NCBI GenBank assembly: GCA_026702615.1 | Contig: JAPPBY010000020.1 | Span: forward strand, 1 to 64,000 | Length of the DNA stretch: 64,000 nucleotides | Direction of reading: 5' to 3' | Origin: Chloroflexota bacterium | GTDB taxonomy: Bacteria > Chloroflexota > Dehalococcoidia > Tepidiformales > Tepidiformaceae | In this document: piece by piece, positions 34,956 through 44,081 of the stretch | Layout: each line of letters starts with the position of its first letter | Numbering within the stretch: position 1 is the first letter of the stretch | Translations under genes and position numbers: made by a program | The notes under the pieces: model-generated | What the model was told of the DNA's origin: nothing | The model's input: only the letters and a program-made list of their open reading frames with translations | Database searches by the model: none

Positions 34956-35378
34956 ATGAGCAAGCGGCAAGCACAAGAGAGCCTGATACGGCTGATGTCT
35001 TTCGATCTCCATTTGGTGGCCTTCGGTGGAGGAGACATGTTTGGCAACGAGGAATACAAGGGGCTGCGCTACTACGACTTCCTGAGTCAGCGGTACCCGT
35101 TCTCTGGAGGTGACCCGGAACAGAACGGATTCCACCCCTGTAGCCACGATCCTCGCGGAAGGACGGATGCACCTTTCAGCATTGTCATTTGCCCTCCGTG
35201 CTGGGTGGACTACACGGAGTGGTTGAACCCGAAGCTCGCGGAGGCTGAGCAAAAGCTGGCTACGCGGATGGGGGTGGAAATTCCAGAACCGCCCGCCTTC
35301 CTGGAGGGTCTCGTGTGGGGTGCCGTCGAAACCGACGGAATGCCTGACACGCGAGTCTATGGTCGAGAGGGCATCTGA
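34956..35378 (+). CDS. Lower-GC orphan hypothetical protein
   Basis: A 140-residue soluble protein, not recognised. It has a Cys/His set (HPCSHDP...IVICPPCW) that could bind zinc. Base composition is visibly less GC-rich than its neighbours, and the 188-nt upstream gap is also A/T-richer, suggesting recent transfer. GGAAGG lies about 12-17 nt before the ATG. Confidence 0.55.
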   Translation: MSKRQAQESLIRLMSFDLHLVAFGGGDMFGNEEYKGLRYYDFLSQRYPFSGGDPEQNGFHPCSHDPRGRTDAPFSIVICPPCWVDYTEWLNPKLAEAEQKLATRMGVEIPEPPAFLEGLVWGAVETDGMPDTRVYGREGI

Positions 35379-35387
35379 GGGCAATCC

Positions 35388-36149
35388 CTAGCCCGCGGTC
35401 GTCTTCGGGCGGACGGCGCCCTGCGCGCGCAGGTCGGCGATGGTGACGACCTGGCCGGTGTAGTCGAGCGGCTGCTTCGCCATCCAGAGGACGGCGTCCG
35501 ACATGATGACGGGGTCCTCGAAGTCGGAGCGGTCAACGTCGCCGAGGGTGAAGGCGTAGCCCTCGGTCCAGACGCCGAGCTCGAGTCGGATGCAGTTCAC
35601 CGCAACCGAGTCCTCGAGCTCGATGGCGAAGCCCTCGGTCATCGCTTCGAGTGCGCGTTTCGTGGTCGTGTAGCTGATGCGGCGGAAGCCGGGGTTCACG
35701 GAGGCGCCCGAAGAGATGTTGATGACGCGCCCCTCGCCCGCCTCGCGCATGCGCGGGCAGAAGTAGTAGATGAGGTAGAAGGGGCCGTGGATGTTGATGT
35801 CTGTTGCGAGCCGCCAGCGCTTCGTCGAGTTCTCGAGGGTGGCGCCGGGGACGCCGACGGCGGCGTTGTTGACCAGCAGGTCGCAGCGGCCGAAGCGCTC
35901 GTAGACCGTGTCGGCGAGGGCGGCGACCGCCTCCTCGTCGCGCACGTCGAGCGGCGCGACAAGCACGTCGGCGCCCTGCTCGCGGGCGAGCTCGGCGGTC
36001 TCGTCGATGGTGCCGGGCAGCCTGGCCGGAGAGTCGGCGGTCGAGCGGGCGCAGACGACGAGGTCGTAGCCGTCGGCGGCGAGGTCGATGGCGAGCTGCT
36101 TGCCGATGCCGCGGCTGGCGCCGGTTATGAGTGCGACGGGTTTCGACAC
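35388..36149 (-). CDS. Short-chain dehydrogenase/reductase
   Basis: A 253-residue NAD(P)-dependent oxidoreductase. Cofactor motif ALITGASRGIGKQLA, LVNNAAVG, and catalytic Ser-Tyr-Lys in ISSGASVNPGFRRISYTTTKRA. GTG 36149 has GGAGG 5 nt upstream. Substrate unknown; the surroundings (acyl-CoA dehydrogenases, a second SDR) suggest lipid or acyl-CoA metabolism. Confidence 0.9.
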   Translation of the reverse strand: MSKPVALITGASRGIGKQLAIDLAADGYDLVVCARSTADSPARLPGTIDETAELAREQGADVLVAPLDVRDEEAVAALADTVYERFGRCDLLVNNAAVGVPGATLENSTKRWRLATDINIHGPFYLIYYFCPRMREAGEGRVINISSGASVNPGFRRISYTTTKRALEAMTEGFAIELEDSVAVNCIRLELGVWTEGYAFTLGDVDRSDFEDPVIMSDAVLWMAKQPLDYTGQVVTIADLRAQGAVRPKTTAG

Positions 36150-36217
36150 GGGTGCCTCCAGGCCGCCGGGCGGCGACCCGGCGATCTTGGCCCACGGATC
36201 GGCCGAGGGGAAGCGGC

Positions 36218-37147
36218 TCAGGCGACGCGGCCGAAGGCGGCGAGTTGGCGTAGCCGCTTCACGGTCAGGACACCCTTCCAGGCGACCTCGGCCTGCTCCC
36301 AGGCCTCGGGGAACGTGCCCATCCAGCTCCAGTTGGGCGCCCAGGCGCCGTCCTCGCCCTGCGCTTCGATGACGTAGTCGAGGTGGCGGTCGACGTGCTC
36401 GCGGAAGGGGGCGTAGAGGGGTGAGTCGGGGGAGCCGGCGGCGTCGAGGGGCTGGAGGCCGTAACCGCCCCACTGCTCCGGGTCGGTGACCAGCGTGGCC
36501 TCGACGAACTCGGGGAGGCGCGCCAGCACGGCCTCGCGGGCGGCGTCCGGGACGGCGGGAGTGGTGGCGAAGCGGATGTAGCACTCCAGCGCGTCCTTCT
36601 GGACGGCGGCGGGGTCGACTTCGGCGGCGCGCTCCACGACGACCTCGGTGATCTCACGCAGGAAGTCCGCTTCGACATTCCCGGGGAATGCGTGCAGGGC
36701 GGCGGCGACGGAGGGGCGGGGGTTGTCGGCGAAGTAGCCCCAGCCCTCGTCGAACTCGTCGGTCCAGTGCCACCAGGGGGCGTGGGGGGCGACGTTGTCG
36801 TGCCGGGGAACGAGGGGCCAGGAGAGCCACTCGGGAACGTAGGACGCGAGCAGGTAGTCGGTGGCGCGGGCGGCCAGGGGGTCGTTCGCGGGGGTACCGA
36901 GCTCCTCGGCGATCTCAAGGGCGCGCAGGGTGCAGAGCACCGACGAGGCGTCGTCCTGGAAGTCCGCCTCCATGCCGTGGAAGCCGCCGTCGTCGTTCTG
37001 GAGGGCGGTCAGCTCGTCGAGGACCGTGTCGGGGTCACCGTCGAGGAGGTGGTGATAGAAGACGGCCTTGTCGAGCGGGAGGGCGTGCGTCAGCACGAAG
37101 TCGACGGCGCGCTCTCGGCTTTCGGGGGTCAATTGGCTGACAGGCAT
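36218..37147 (-). CDS. Prenyltransferase/squalene-oxidase-repeat-like toroid protein
   Basis: A 309-residue mainly helical protein. Internal repeats of the type LQNDDGGFHGME and AQGEDGAWAPNWSW resemble the QW-like repeats of terpene cyclase/prenyltransferase alpha-toroids. No DxDD or DCTAE catalytic motif is visible, so enzymatic activity is doubtful. It follows the SDR at 37150 after 2 nt, so the two are almost certainly cotranscribed. Confidence 0.6.
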   Translation of the reverse strand: MPVSQLTPESRERAVDFVLTHALPLDKAVFYHHLLDGDPDTVLDELTALQNDDGGFHGMEADFQDDASSVLCTLRALEIAEELGTPANDPLAARATDYLLASYVPEWLSWPLVPRHDNVAPHAPWWHWTDEFDEGWGYFADNPRPSVAAALHAFPGNVEADFLREITEVVVERAAEVDPAAVQKDALECYIRFATTPAVPDAAREAVLARLPEFVEATLVTDPEQWGGYGLQPLDAAGSPDSPLYAPFREHVDRHLDYVIEAQGEDGAWAPNWSWMGTFPEAWEQAEVAWKGVLTVKRLRQLAAFGRVA

Positions 37148-37149
37148 TG

Positions 37150-37896
37150 CTAACGGAGCGAGCGGCCGCCGTCGATGGTGATGACGGCGCCCGTGACGTA
37201 GCTGCTGGCGTCGCTGGCGAGGTAGATGGCGGCGCCGGCGACATCCTCGGGGGTGGCGAAACGGCCGAGGGGCACATCGCCCTTGAGGCGGGGTCCGTGC
37301 CGGCTCTCGAAGAGGGCGTTCGTCAGGTCGCTCTCGGTCCAGCCGGGGGCAAGGGCGTTGGCGCGAATGCCGCGGTCGGCCCACTCCAGCGCGAACACCT
37401 TCGCCATGTGGATGAGGCCAGCCTTCGTGACCCCGTAGGCGCCCTGGCGCTCGTCGGGCTGGATGCCGAGCATGGAGCTGACGTTGATGATGCTGCCGGG
37501 CCGCTCCGCCTCGAAGAGGCGGGTCGCTACCTCGATGCTGCAGCACCAGGCGCCCCGCAGGTTCACCCCCATGAGCTGATCGAGCTCCTCGGCGGTCGTG
37601 TGCTCGACGCGCTTGTAGAAGGGGCTAATCCCGGCGTTGTTCACGAGCACGTCGACGAGCCCGAGGCGGCTGGCGTTCTCGACGAGGGCGCGGACGGCCT
37701 CAGGGTCGGCAATGTCGCAGGGGATGGCGATGGCGTTCGGCCCGAGGCGCTTCGCGGCCTCGTCGAGGGCCTCCTTGCCGCGCGCGGTGATGACGACGCG
37801 GGCGCCGGCGTCGACGAACGCCTCGGCGATGGCGTAGCCGATGCCGCGCGAGCCGCCTGTCACGATCGCGGTCTTGCCTTCGAGGTCCATGTCCAT
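37150..37896 (-). CDS. Short-chain dehydrogenase/reductase (FabG-like)
   Basis: A 248-residue SDR. AIVTGGSRGIGYAIAEAF, VNNAGISPFYKR and catalytic INVSSMLGIQPDERQGAYGVTKAGL; the C-terminus TGAVITIDGG is typical of classical SDRs that act as 3-oxoacyl reductases or alcohol dehydrogenases. A second in-frame ATG lies two codons downstream. A TACACT box (37931-37936, minus strand) serves it and is divergent from the MmcQ-like gene. Confidence 0.9.
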   Translation of the reverse strand: MDMDLEGKTAIVTGGSRGIGYAIAEAFVDAGARVVITARGKEALDEAAKRLGPNAIAIPCDIADPEAVRALVENASRLGLVDVLVNNAGISPFYKRVEHTTAEELDQLMGVNLRGAWCCSIEVATRLFEAERPGSIINVSSMLGIQPDERQGAYGVTKAGLIHMAKVFALEWADRGIRANALAPGWTESDLTNALFESRHGPRLKGDVPLGRFATPEDVAGAAIYLASDASSYVTGAVITIDGGRSLR

Positions 37897-37945
37897 TCCC
37901 GGAGCGCCTCCCGCTGCCTGCCGCCGCCGGAGTGTACCGAGCGGG

Positions 37946-37951
37946 TACGAT
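37946..37951 (+). promoter_or_regulatory. -10 box for leaderless MmcQ-like gene
   Basis: TACGAT, 7 nt, GTG. It lies back to back with the TACACT box of the divergent SDR. Confidence 0.55.
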
Positions 37952-37958
37952 TCGCGCC

Positions 37959-38297
37959 GTGGTTACGCCCGACGACGTGCGCGAACTCGCCCTCGCCCTG
38001 CCGGAAACGACGGAGAAGCCGTCGTACGGCACGCCCGGCTTCCGCGTGAAGGACCGGCTCTTCGCGCGGCTGCATCAGGACGGCGAGTCGCTCGTGGTGC
38101 GGGTCGACATGGACGAGCGCGAGGCGCTCGCGCAGGCGGAACCGGAGAAGTTCTTCTGGACACCGCACTACGACCGGCACCCGTGGATCCAGGTGCGGCT
38201 CGCCGCCATCGACCGGGAGGAGCTGACAGAGGTGCTACGCGACTCGTGGCGGCTCCGGGCGCCGGCGGCGGTCCTGCGCCGGGCAGGGGTGAGCTAG
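37959..38297 (+). CDS. MmcQ/YjbR family protein
   Basis: A 112-residue protein with the MmcQ/YjbR (CyaY-like fold) pattern: ALALPETTEKPSYGTPGFRVKDRLFARL, VVRVDMDEREAL and WIQVRLAAIDREELTEVLRDSWRLRAP. These proteins may bind DNA or act as small adaptors; biochemical role unknown. GTG 37959 is chosen because TACGAT is 7 nt upstream. Confidence 0.85.
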   Translation: MVTPDDVRELALALPETTEKPSYGTPGFRVKDRLFARLHQDGESLVVRVDMDEREALAQAEPEKFFWTPHYDRHPWIQVRLAAIDREELTEVLRDSWRLRAPAAVLRRAGVS

Positions 38298-38329
38298 GCG
38301 GGGCGTTCGCGTCTGCCCCCGGCAGCCGC

Positions 38330-38335
38330 TACCTT
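38330..38335 (+). promoter_or_regulatory. -10 box for leaderless AlkA-like gene
   Basis: TACCTT, 6 nt, GTG. Confidence 0.5.
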
Positions 38336-38341
38336 CCTCCG

Positions 38342-39010
38342 GTGGGGGCAACGATCGATACGGAACGGGCGGTGGCGCACCTGCGCCGGGCGGACAGCGT
38401 CATGGACATGGTCATCGAGGCGGTTGGGCCGCCGCAGCTGCGAGAGCCGTCGCCGACGGCGTTCCAGGCGCTGGCGCGCTCGATCATCTTCCAGCAGCTC
38501 AGCGGCAAGGCGGCGAGCACGATCCTCGGGCGCTTCGTGGCGCTGTTCCGCGAGGGCGCGACGGCGGAGGACGCCGTGTCCGGCTTCTTCCCCGAACCCG
38601 GCGAGGTGCTGAGCATCGACGACGAGGCGATGCGCACGGCGGGGGTGTCGCGTCAGAAGGCGGCGGCGCTGCGCGACCTGGCGGCGCACTTCGCCGAGGG
38701 CAAGCTCAGCATCGAGCGCTTCGGGGAGTGGAGCGACGAGGAGGTCATCGCTCACCTGCTGCCGGTGCGCGGGATCGGGCGCTGGACCGCGCAGATGTTC
38801 CTGATGTTCCAGCTGCGGCGACCGGATGTCCTGCCGACGGCCGACGTGGGCCTGAACCGGGCGATGATGCGCCTCTACGGCCTTGACGCGCCGGCGACGC
38901 CCGACGAGGTCGAGCGCATCGGGGCGCCCTGGCACCCGTGGGCGACCCTCGCCTGCTGGTACCTGTGGCGCAGCGAGGACGTAACCCTGCCAATCGGAGG
39001 GCCCGCGTGA
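38342..39010 (+). CDS. DNA-3-methyladenine glycosylase II (AlkA-like)
   Basis: A 222-residue HhH-GPD base-excision repair glycosylase that would remove alkylated purines. FQALARSIIFQQLSGKAASTILGRF, then the helix-hairpin-helix and catalytic region LLPVRGIGRWTAQMFLMFQLRRPDVLPTADVGL (G-Hx-G and the essential Asp in PTADVG). The stand-alone catalytic domain lacks E. coli AlkA's N-terminal domain. The stop overlaps the next GTG (GTGA). Confidence 0.9.
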   Translation: MGATIDTERAVAHLRRADSVMDMVIEAVGPPQLREPSPTAFQALARSIIFQQLSGKAASTILGRFVALFREGATAEDAVSGFFPEPGEVLSIDDEAMRTAGVSRQKAAALRDLAAHFAEGKLSIERFGEWSDEEVIAHLLPVRGIGRWTAQMFLMFQLRRPDVLPTADVGLNRAMMRLYGLDAPATPDEVERIGAPWHPWATLACWYLWRSEDVTLPIGGPA

Positions 39011-39894
39011 GCATCCTCATCGACGAGGCGACGCGCATCCTCGTGCTCGGCATCACCGGGCGGGAGGCGGTCTCCTTCACGCGCGACACGCTCGACTACG
39101 GGGGGCAGGTGGTGGCGGGGGTCACGCCCGGCCGGGGCGGGCGTGACGTTCACGGCGTGCCCGTCTACGACACCGTGCGGGAGGCGGTGGCCGCACACGA
39201 GCCGAACGCCGCGGTCATCGCCGTGCCGCCGCGAGCGCTGCGGGACGCCGCCTTCGAGTGCATCGCCTACGGCATCCCGCTCGTCGTCATCGTGACGGAG
39301 CGCGTCCCCCGGCTGGACGCGGCGCAGGTGGTGGAGCTGGCGGCGCGCGAGGGCGTGCGCGTCATCGGGCCGAACAGCATGGGGCTCATCTCGCCGGGCA
39401 AGACGAAGGTCGGGAGCGTTGGCGGTCCCGCTGCCGACACGGCCCGCAGCTTCGTGCCGGGGAGCACGGGGATCATGTCGCGCTCGGGCGGGATGACAAC
39501 GGAGATCGCGAGCCTGCTGGCGCAGCAGGGCCTCGGCGTCTCGACGGCCATCTCGATCGGCGGCGACCCAATCACGGGGTCCTCCTTCGCGAGCCTCCTG
39601 CCCCTCTTCGAAGCCGACCCTGAGACGGAGGCGGTGGTCACGTTCAGCGAGCCGGGCGGGGCGATGGAGGCGGAGCTGGTCGAGGTCATACGGGAGCAGG
39701 GAACAGGTTTGCGCATCGTGAGCTTCATCGCGGGGAACTTCATGGCGGAGATGCCGGGCGTGCGCTTCGGTCACGCGGGAGCGCTCGTGCAGCGCGACGA
39801 GGACAGCGCCGCGGCGAAGGCATCGCTGCTACGCGACGCCGGCATCCACGTCGCGGACGCGCTCGCGGATATCCCGGCCCTACTGCGGGGATAG
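39007..39894 (+). CDS. Succinyl-CoA synthetase alpha-like CoA-binding protein
   Basis: A 295-residue protein resembling the alpha subunit of succinyl-CoA or malate-CoA ligases. ILVLGITGREAVSFTRDTLDYG is the CoA-binding Rossmann motif and IGPNSMGLISPGKTKVG the second. The phospho-His expected after GHAGA appears as RFGHAGALVQRDEDSAAAK. The beta subunit is not adjacent, so it may act alone or with an unlinked partner. Coupled to the AlkA-like gene by a 4-nt overlap. Confidence 0.85.
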   Translation: MSILIDEATRILVLGITGREAVSFTRDTLDYGGQVVAGVTPGRGGRDVHGVPVYDTVREAVAAHEPNAAVIAVPPRALRDAAFECIAYGIPLVVIVTERVPRLDAAQVVELAAREGVRVIGPNSMGLISPGKTKVGSVGGPAADTARSFVPGSTGIMSRSGGMTTEIASLLAQQGLGVSTAISIGGDPITGSSFASLLPLFEADPETEAVVTFSEPGGAMEAELVEVIREQGTGLRIVSFIAGNFMAEMPGVRFGHAGALVQRDEDSAAAKASLLRDAGIHVADALADIPALLRG

Positions 39895-40002
39895 CCTTCT
39901 CTTGGGGCATGGCCTGACAGATCTCGTCACCCGACAGGTATGGCCGTTGACAAGGGACTGATGTCCGGCCACCATGAGGGTCGGAGAGGGACGAGTTTCA
40001 CC

Positions 40003-40194
40003 ATGGCCCTAGACACCTCAGCGAAGCCCGAGCACCCTGACCAGGAACCCCAGGGAACCGACATGGTGCGCCTTTCCCAGCGCCTCTGGTGGATGCCACC
40101 CAAGGGGACCATAGAACGTGCCCGCGAGGGCTATCTGTACTTCAAGAACGGTGGGGGCGGCTTCACCATGAGCGATATCGAAGGCAAGTGCTAG
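40003..40194 (+). CDS. Small hypothetical protein, candidate antitoxin
   Basis: About 63 residues from ATG 40003 (GGAGAGGG upstream); upstream in-frame ATGs reach 39940. Polar N-terminus, then VRLSQRLWWMPPKGTIERAREGYLYFKNGGGGFTM. No family recognised. It overlaps the next gene by 7 nt, the layout of an antitoxin-toxin pair. Composition is less GC-rich than its neighbours. Confidence 0.45.
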   Translation: MALDTSAKPEHPDQEPQGTDMVRLSQRLWWMPPKGTIERAREGYLYFKNGGGGFTMSDIEGKC

Positions 40195-40439
40195 ATTATC
40201 GCTTCGCACCCTCCGTCCTCAGCTACGTGTCGAACCTGGAGCCCGAAGACCGGGCTTTCATTCTGCAGTGCGTCTTTCAGGTCTGTAGAAGCCCACAGGT
40301 AGACAACAGGACCACCTACCAAGTTGAGACCGCCGGATTCACGCAGAGGATTCGTGACTTCGGGGACTACTTCATCCTGTTCGACGTGGTGGCGGTCGAC
40401 GGCGAGAAGTTCGTGGCCATCTACGAGATCGGGCGCTAG
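40188..40439 (+). CDS. RelE/ParE-like small protein, candidate toxin
   Basis: An 83-residue protein starting GTG 40188. VLDYRFAPSVLSYVSNLEPEDRAFILQCV, then a strand-rich C-terminus FGDYFILFDVVAVDGEKFVAIYEIGR. The order helix-helix-strands with a final Arg resembles RelE-type toxins. No enzymatic residue can be assigned confidently. Coupled to the preceding gene. Confidence 0.5.
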   Translation: MLDYRFAPSVLSYVSNLEPEDRAFILQCVFQVCRSPQVDNRTTYQVETAGFTQRIRDFGDYFILFDVVAVDGEKFVAIYEIGR

Positions 40440-40454
40440 GGCTTCCCGCGGGCG

Positions 40455-41369
40455 TTAATCCACCAGCGGCAGGAGTTCGTCGCCGGCGGCGACGGGAGGG
40501 AGGGGGAGGACGGGGGCGGCCTGCTCCTCGGCGTGATAGGAGCTGCGCACCAGCGGGCCGGACTCGACGTGGGCGAAGCCCATCTTCTTCGCCGCCTCGC
40601 CCAGCTCCGCGAACTCGTCCGGGTGGTAGTAGCGTTCGATAGGGAGGTGGTCCTGGTCGGGGCGCAGGTACTGGCCCAGCGTGAGGATGTCGACATCGCT
40701 CGCGCGGAGGTCGGCGAAGACGGAGAGGAGCTCGTCGTGCGTCTCCCCGAGGCCGGCCATGAGGCCGCTCTTCGTGAGGCGCTCGGGGGCGGCCGCCTTC
40801 GCGCGCTTGAGCAGCTCGAGGGAGCGCTCGTACTTCGCCTTGGGGCGAACGCGGCCGTAGAGGCGGGGCACCGTCTCGGTGTTGTGGTTGAGGATCTCGG
40901 GGGCCGCGTCGAGCACCGTCCCGAGGGCGTCCCAGTCGCCCATGAAGTCGGGGATGAGCACCTCGATTGTCGTTCCAGGGGAGAGCCGGCGGGTCCAGCG
41001 GATGGTCTCGGCGAAGATGCCGGCGCCGCCGTCTGCCACGTCGTCGCGATTCACGCTGGTGATGACGGCGTGGCGCAGGTCCATTTGCTGGATGGCGAAG
41101 GCCACGCGCTTCGGCTCGCCGAGGTCGAGCTCGCCGGGGCGTCCAGTGGTGACGGCGCAGAAGCCACAGGACCGCGTGCAGGTGTCGCCGAGGATCATGA
41201 AGGTGGCGGTGCCGCGGTTCCAGCAGTCGCCGATGTTGGGGCAGCGGGCTTCCTCGCAGACGGTGTGCAGCTCCTGCTCGCGCATCAGGTCGCGCAGGCG
41301 CTCGTAGCCGCCCCCCACGGGGAAGCGCACGCGCAGCCAGTCGGGCTTGCGGCCGGTCATCGCGGTCAT
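40455..41369 (-). CDS. lipA: Lipoyl synthase
   Basis: A 304-residue radical-SAM enzyme inserting two sulphurs into octanoyl groups on lipoyl-dependent enzymes. The auxiliary cluster C-x4-C-x5-C is in [27 protein letters not shown], the radical-SAM CxxxCxxC is CTRSCGFC, and the C-terminal R-S-S-Y is VRSSYHAEE. lipB is not in the window. TACCCT 6 nt upstream of ATG supports a leaderless start. Confidence 0.97.
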   Translation of the reverse strand: MTAMTGRKPDWLRVRFPVGGGYERLRDLMREQELHTVCEEARCPNIGDCWNRGTATFMILGDTCTRSCGFCAVTTGRPGELDLGEPKRVAFAIQQMDLRHAVITSVNRDDVADGGAGIFAETIRWTRRLSPGTTIEVLIPDFMGDWDALGTVLDAAPEILNHNTETVPRLYGRVRPKAKYERSLELLKRAKAAAPERLTKSGLMAGLGETHDELLSVFADLRASDVDILTLGQYLRPDQDHLPIERYYHPDEFAELGEAAKKMGFAHVESGPLVRSSYHAEEQAAPVLPLPPVAAGDELLPLVD

Positions 41370-41375
41370 GCAAAC

Positions 41376-41381
41376 AGGGTA
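41376..41381 (-). promoter_or_regulatory. -10 box for leaderless lipA
   Basis: TACCCT on the minus strand, 6 nt, ATG. Confidence 0.55.
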
Positions 41382-41417
41382 GCGGGTCGGGGGACGAGAG
41401 CGTAGCGACGCGCGCCC

Positions 41418-41423
41418 TACAAT
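41418..41423 (+). promoter_or_regulatory. -10 box for leaderless gene at 41430
   Basis: TACAAT, 6 nt, ATG; divergent from lipA. Confidence 0.6.
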
Positions 41424-41429
41424 CGCGCC

Positions 41430-42833
41430 ATGCCCGCGCAGGACCTTGACCGGCTCTTCTCGCCCAGCGCGGTGGCAGTGGTGGGGGCCTCCACGAACGT
41501 GGACTCGCCGGGTCACGACTACGTGCGAGGGCTGCGGGAGTTCGGCTTCGAGGGCGAGGTCTACCCGATCAACCCGCGGGCCGATGAGGTCGCGGGCTAC
41601 CGCGCCTACCCGGCGCTCGGGGACGTACCCGGCGCCATCGACCTCGTCATCTGCTGCATTCCGGCGAACGGCGTCCCCGACGTGATAGACGCCTGCGGGG
41701 AGGCGGGTATCCCCTTCCTGCACCTCTTCACGGGGCGGCTGAGCGAGACGGGAGACGCGGAGGCGGCCGCGCTCGAGGCGGAGATCGCCGCGAAGGCGCG
41801 AGCACGAGAGGTGCGCCTGCTCGGTCCGAACGGGCTCGGCGTCTACCACCCGGCGGGACGCATCGCCTTCCGCCCCGACCTGCCCCGCACGTCCGGCACG
41901 GTCGCCTTCCTCAGCCAGAGCGGGAACAACGCCGTCGAGGTCGTCATCCGGGGGGTGGCGCGGGGGCTGGGCTTCGGCAAGGTGGCGAACTACGGCAACG
42001 GGCTCGACCTGACTCCCGGCGAGCTGCTCGGCTGGCTCGCCGAGGACCCCGGGACGGAGGTCATCGGCGCGTACGTGGAGGGGGTGGCGGATGGACGCGG
42101 GTTCTACGAGGGCCTGCGGCGGGCGGCCTCGCGCAAGCCCGTCATCATCCAGAAGGCGGGGCGGTCCGCGGAGGGGGCGGGGGCGGCCGCCTCGCACACG
42201 GCGGCGCTCGCGGGCGAGGCGGCGATCTGGTCGGGGATGCTGCGGCAAGCGGGGGCGATCGAGGCGCGGAGCCAGGAGCAACTCCTCGACCTGATGGTGG
42301 CGGCCTCGCTGTTGGAGCGGCCGCGCGGGCGGCGGGTAGCAGTGGCCGGGGGAGGGGGCGGCCGGAGCGTGCAATCGGCGGACGCGTGCGCGGAGCAGGG
42401 CCTGGCGCTGCCACCCCTGCCCGCGGATGTGCGGGAGCGCGTCGCGGAACGCGCCCCGGCGCTCGCTGACTGGATCCGGAACCCTGTCGACCAGTCGATC
42501 CTGGCGGGCAGCGGGCTCTCGGCGAACGGCATGCTCGCGATGATGGCGGGCTCGGGCGCCTACGACCTCGGCATCGCGAACGTGGGCGAGGAGTGGTTCC
42601 TCGGACGTCCCGAGGCGGAAGGGCGCCTGCGTCACGCGTGCACGCGCCTGCGGGAAGCGATCGCGGGGTCGCCTATCCCCATCGCCGTCGTGCTGGGCGC
42701 CACGGAGCTGACGGTCGAGTGGCAGCGAACACTCGTCGACTCGGTCCGCGCTGAGCTGATCGAGGCGGGCCTGGCCGTGTTCCCGACGGTCGAGCGCGCC
42801 GCCCTCGCCCTCGGAAAACTGGCGCCGCGATGA
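41430..42833 (+). CDS. ADP-forming acyl-CoA synthetase alpha-type CoA-binding protein
   Basis: A 467-residue protein resembling the alpha half of ADP-forming acetyl/acyl-CoA synthetases: [22 protein letters not shown] (CoA-binding domain), [33 protein letters not shown], and [23 protein letters not shown], which holds the phospho-His region. No ATP-grasp beta domain follows. It would need a separate partner for ligase activity. The stop overlaps clpS (ATGA). Confidence 0.88.
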   Translation: MPAQDLDRLFSPSAVAVVGASTNVDSPGHDYVRGLREFGFEGEVYPINPRADEVAGYRAYPALGDVPGAIDLVICCIPANGVPDVIDACGEAGIPFLHLFTGRLSETGDAEAAALEAEIAAKARAREVRLLGPNGLGVYHPAGRIAFRPDLPRTSGTVAFLSQSGNNAVEVVIRGVARGLGFGKVANYGNGLDLTPGELLGWLAEDPGTEVIGAYVEGVADGRGFYEGLRRAASRKPVIIQKAGRSAEGAGAAASHTAALAGEAAIWSGMLRQAGAIEARSQEQLLDLMVAASLLERPRGRRVAVAGGGGGRSVQSADACAEQGLALPPLPADVRERVAERAPALADWIRNPVDQSILAGSGLSANGMLAMMAGSGAYDLGIANVGEEWFLGRPEAEGRLRHACTRLREAIAGSPIPIAVVLGATELTVEWQRTLVDSVRAELIEAGLAVFPTVERAALALGKLAPR

Positions 42834-43144
42834 CGGCGACGCGCCCGCCCGTCGCAGCCGAGCCGGCGCTGCCGGAGACGGGCGTCGACGAGGAGTCGCT
42901 GCTGGCGCTCCTCCCGCCCTACCGCGTGGTCCTGCACAACGACGACCACAACACGATGGACCACGTGGTCGAGTCGCTGGTGCAGTGCGTGCCCTCGCTC
43001 ACGGTGGAGGCGGCAGCGGCGATCATGTTCGAGGCGCACAACGAGGGCCAGGCGACCGTGATTGAGTGCCCGAAGGAGACGGCGGAGCACTACCGCGAAG
43101 CGCTGGAGTCGCGCGGCCTCACGGCCACCATCGAGCCCGCCTGA
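42830..43144 (+). CDS. clpS: ATP-dependent Clp protease adaptor ClpS
   Basis: A 104-residue adaptor that delivers N-degron substrates to ClpAP/ClpCP. A flexible N-terminus precedes [26 protein letters not shown] (Asn-Asp-Asp substrate pocket) and [32 protein letters not shown]. Coupled by ATGA to the CoA-binding gene, an unusual partner. No clp ATPase is nearby. Confidence 0.93.
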   Translation: MTATRPPVAAEPALPETGVDEESLLALLPPYRVVLHNDDHNTMDHVVESLVQCVPSLTVEAAAAIMFEAHNEGQATVIECPKETAEHYREALESRGLTATIEPA

Positions 43145-43207
43145 CAGTCGGGGTAGGTGCCACGGCACACAGGCATGGCTGGCGGCCGGGCGGGCCTCGC
43201 GCCGCTG

Positions 43208-43213
43208 TATGCT
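43208..43213 (+). promoter_or_regulatory. -10 box for leaderless gene at 43220
   Basis: TATGCT, 6 nt, GTG. Confidence 0.55.
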
Positions 43214-43219
43214 CGATCC

Positions 43220-44065
43220 GTGCGCTTGCTGCGAAATCCGCGAACACCCCTGGAAATGCTCATCCAGGGCACGGCATTGCTCATGGGCACCGGTGTCCTG
43301 ATCGCCGTGATATTCGCGCTCTATGTGCTGGCAAGTGCGTTCGCCGTGGCGGGCTTCGTGCTTGCTTTGATCTTCGTGTGGGAACTCACGGTGGAGCGCC
43401 CCAAGCGGAAAGCGCGGCTCGCCGCGGCTCTCGCCACCACAAGCCGTCCAATCGAGGAAATTCCTCTACACACGCGGATGGCGCCCGCGCACTGGAGCGA
43501 CATGCTGCCGGGGCCGCTCGGGACGGTGGTTCGCACGGCGCCCGCTACGCTCATGGCGTTCGTGATCGTCGCCGTCGCACTCGGCATCAACGCCCTTCTC
43601 CTCGACCCCTTCGCCAGCGAGCCCGACACGAGCGTCTACGTGCGCCTCGGCGAAGGCATCAGTGGCGACATCAAGGAGGAGGGCGACCGCACGCGATCGG
43701 TTCGCGTCACCATCCTCCGGGTCGTGGACGGGACCGAAGCGCGAGCCTTGATGCGCAGCCCGGCCCCGCGCAAGTGGTACTGGGCCGCGCAGGTCAGGGT
43801 CGAGAACACCGGCGCGGAGCGCATGGACACCCCGGCGTGGAAGCTGCGGGACGCGTGGGGGAACGAGCACGAACCCAGAGCCGCCACGCCGGGCATGGTC
43901 CTGGGAGATGGCTTCATCCTGCCTGGTTCGGAGGCGCGAACGGGCTGGATCGTCTTCGAAATCGACGTCTACGCCGAGCCGGAGTGGTTACGCGCCCAGG
44001 CTTCGGGGTACCCCGCTCTCTACTTCGCGTCCCAGGCAATCCTCGAAGAGAAGACTTCGCCCTGA
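43220..44065 (+). CDS. Membrane protein with extracytoplasmic beta domain
   Basis: 281 residues. Hydrophobic segments at about residues 14-50 (two spans) and 107-130, then an outside domain of about 150 residues with alternating strands (YWAAQVRVENTGAERMDTPAWKLRDAWG and GWIVFEIDVYAEPEW) similar in style to DUF4352/telokin-like ligand-binding domains. Function unknown. GTG start fixed by TATGCT 6 nt upstream. Confidence 0.65.
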   Translation: MRLLRNPRTPLEMLIQGTALLMGTGVLIAVIFALYVLASAFAVAGFVLALIFVWELTVERPKRKARLAAALATTSRPIEEIPLHTRMAPAHWSDMLPGPLGTVVRTAPATLMAFVIVAVALGINALLLDPFASEPDTSVYVRLGEGISGDIKEEGDRTRSVRVTILRVVDGTEARALMRSPAPRKWYWAAQVRVENTGAERMDTPAWKLRDAWGNEHEPRAATPGMVLGDGFILPGSEARTGWIVFEIDVYAEPEWLRAQASGYPALYFASQAILEEKTSP

Positions 44066-44081
44066 GGTCGACCGGGGGACC

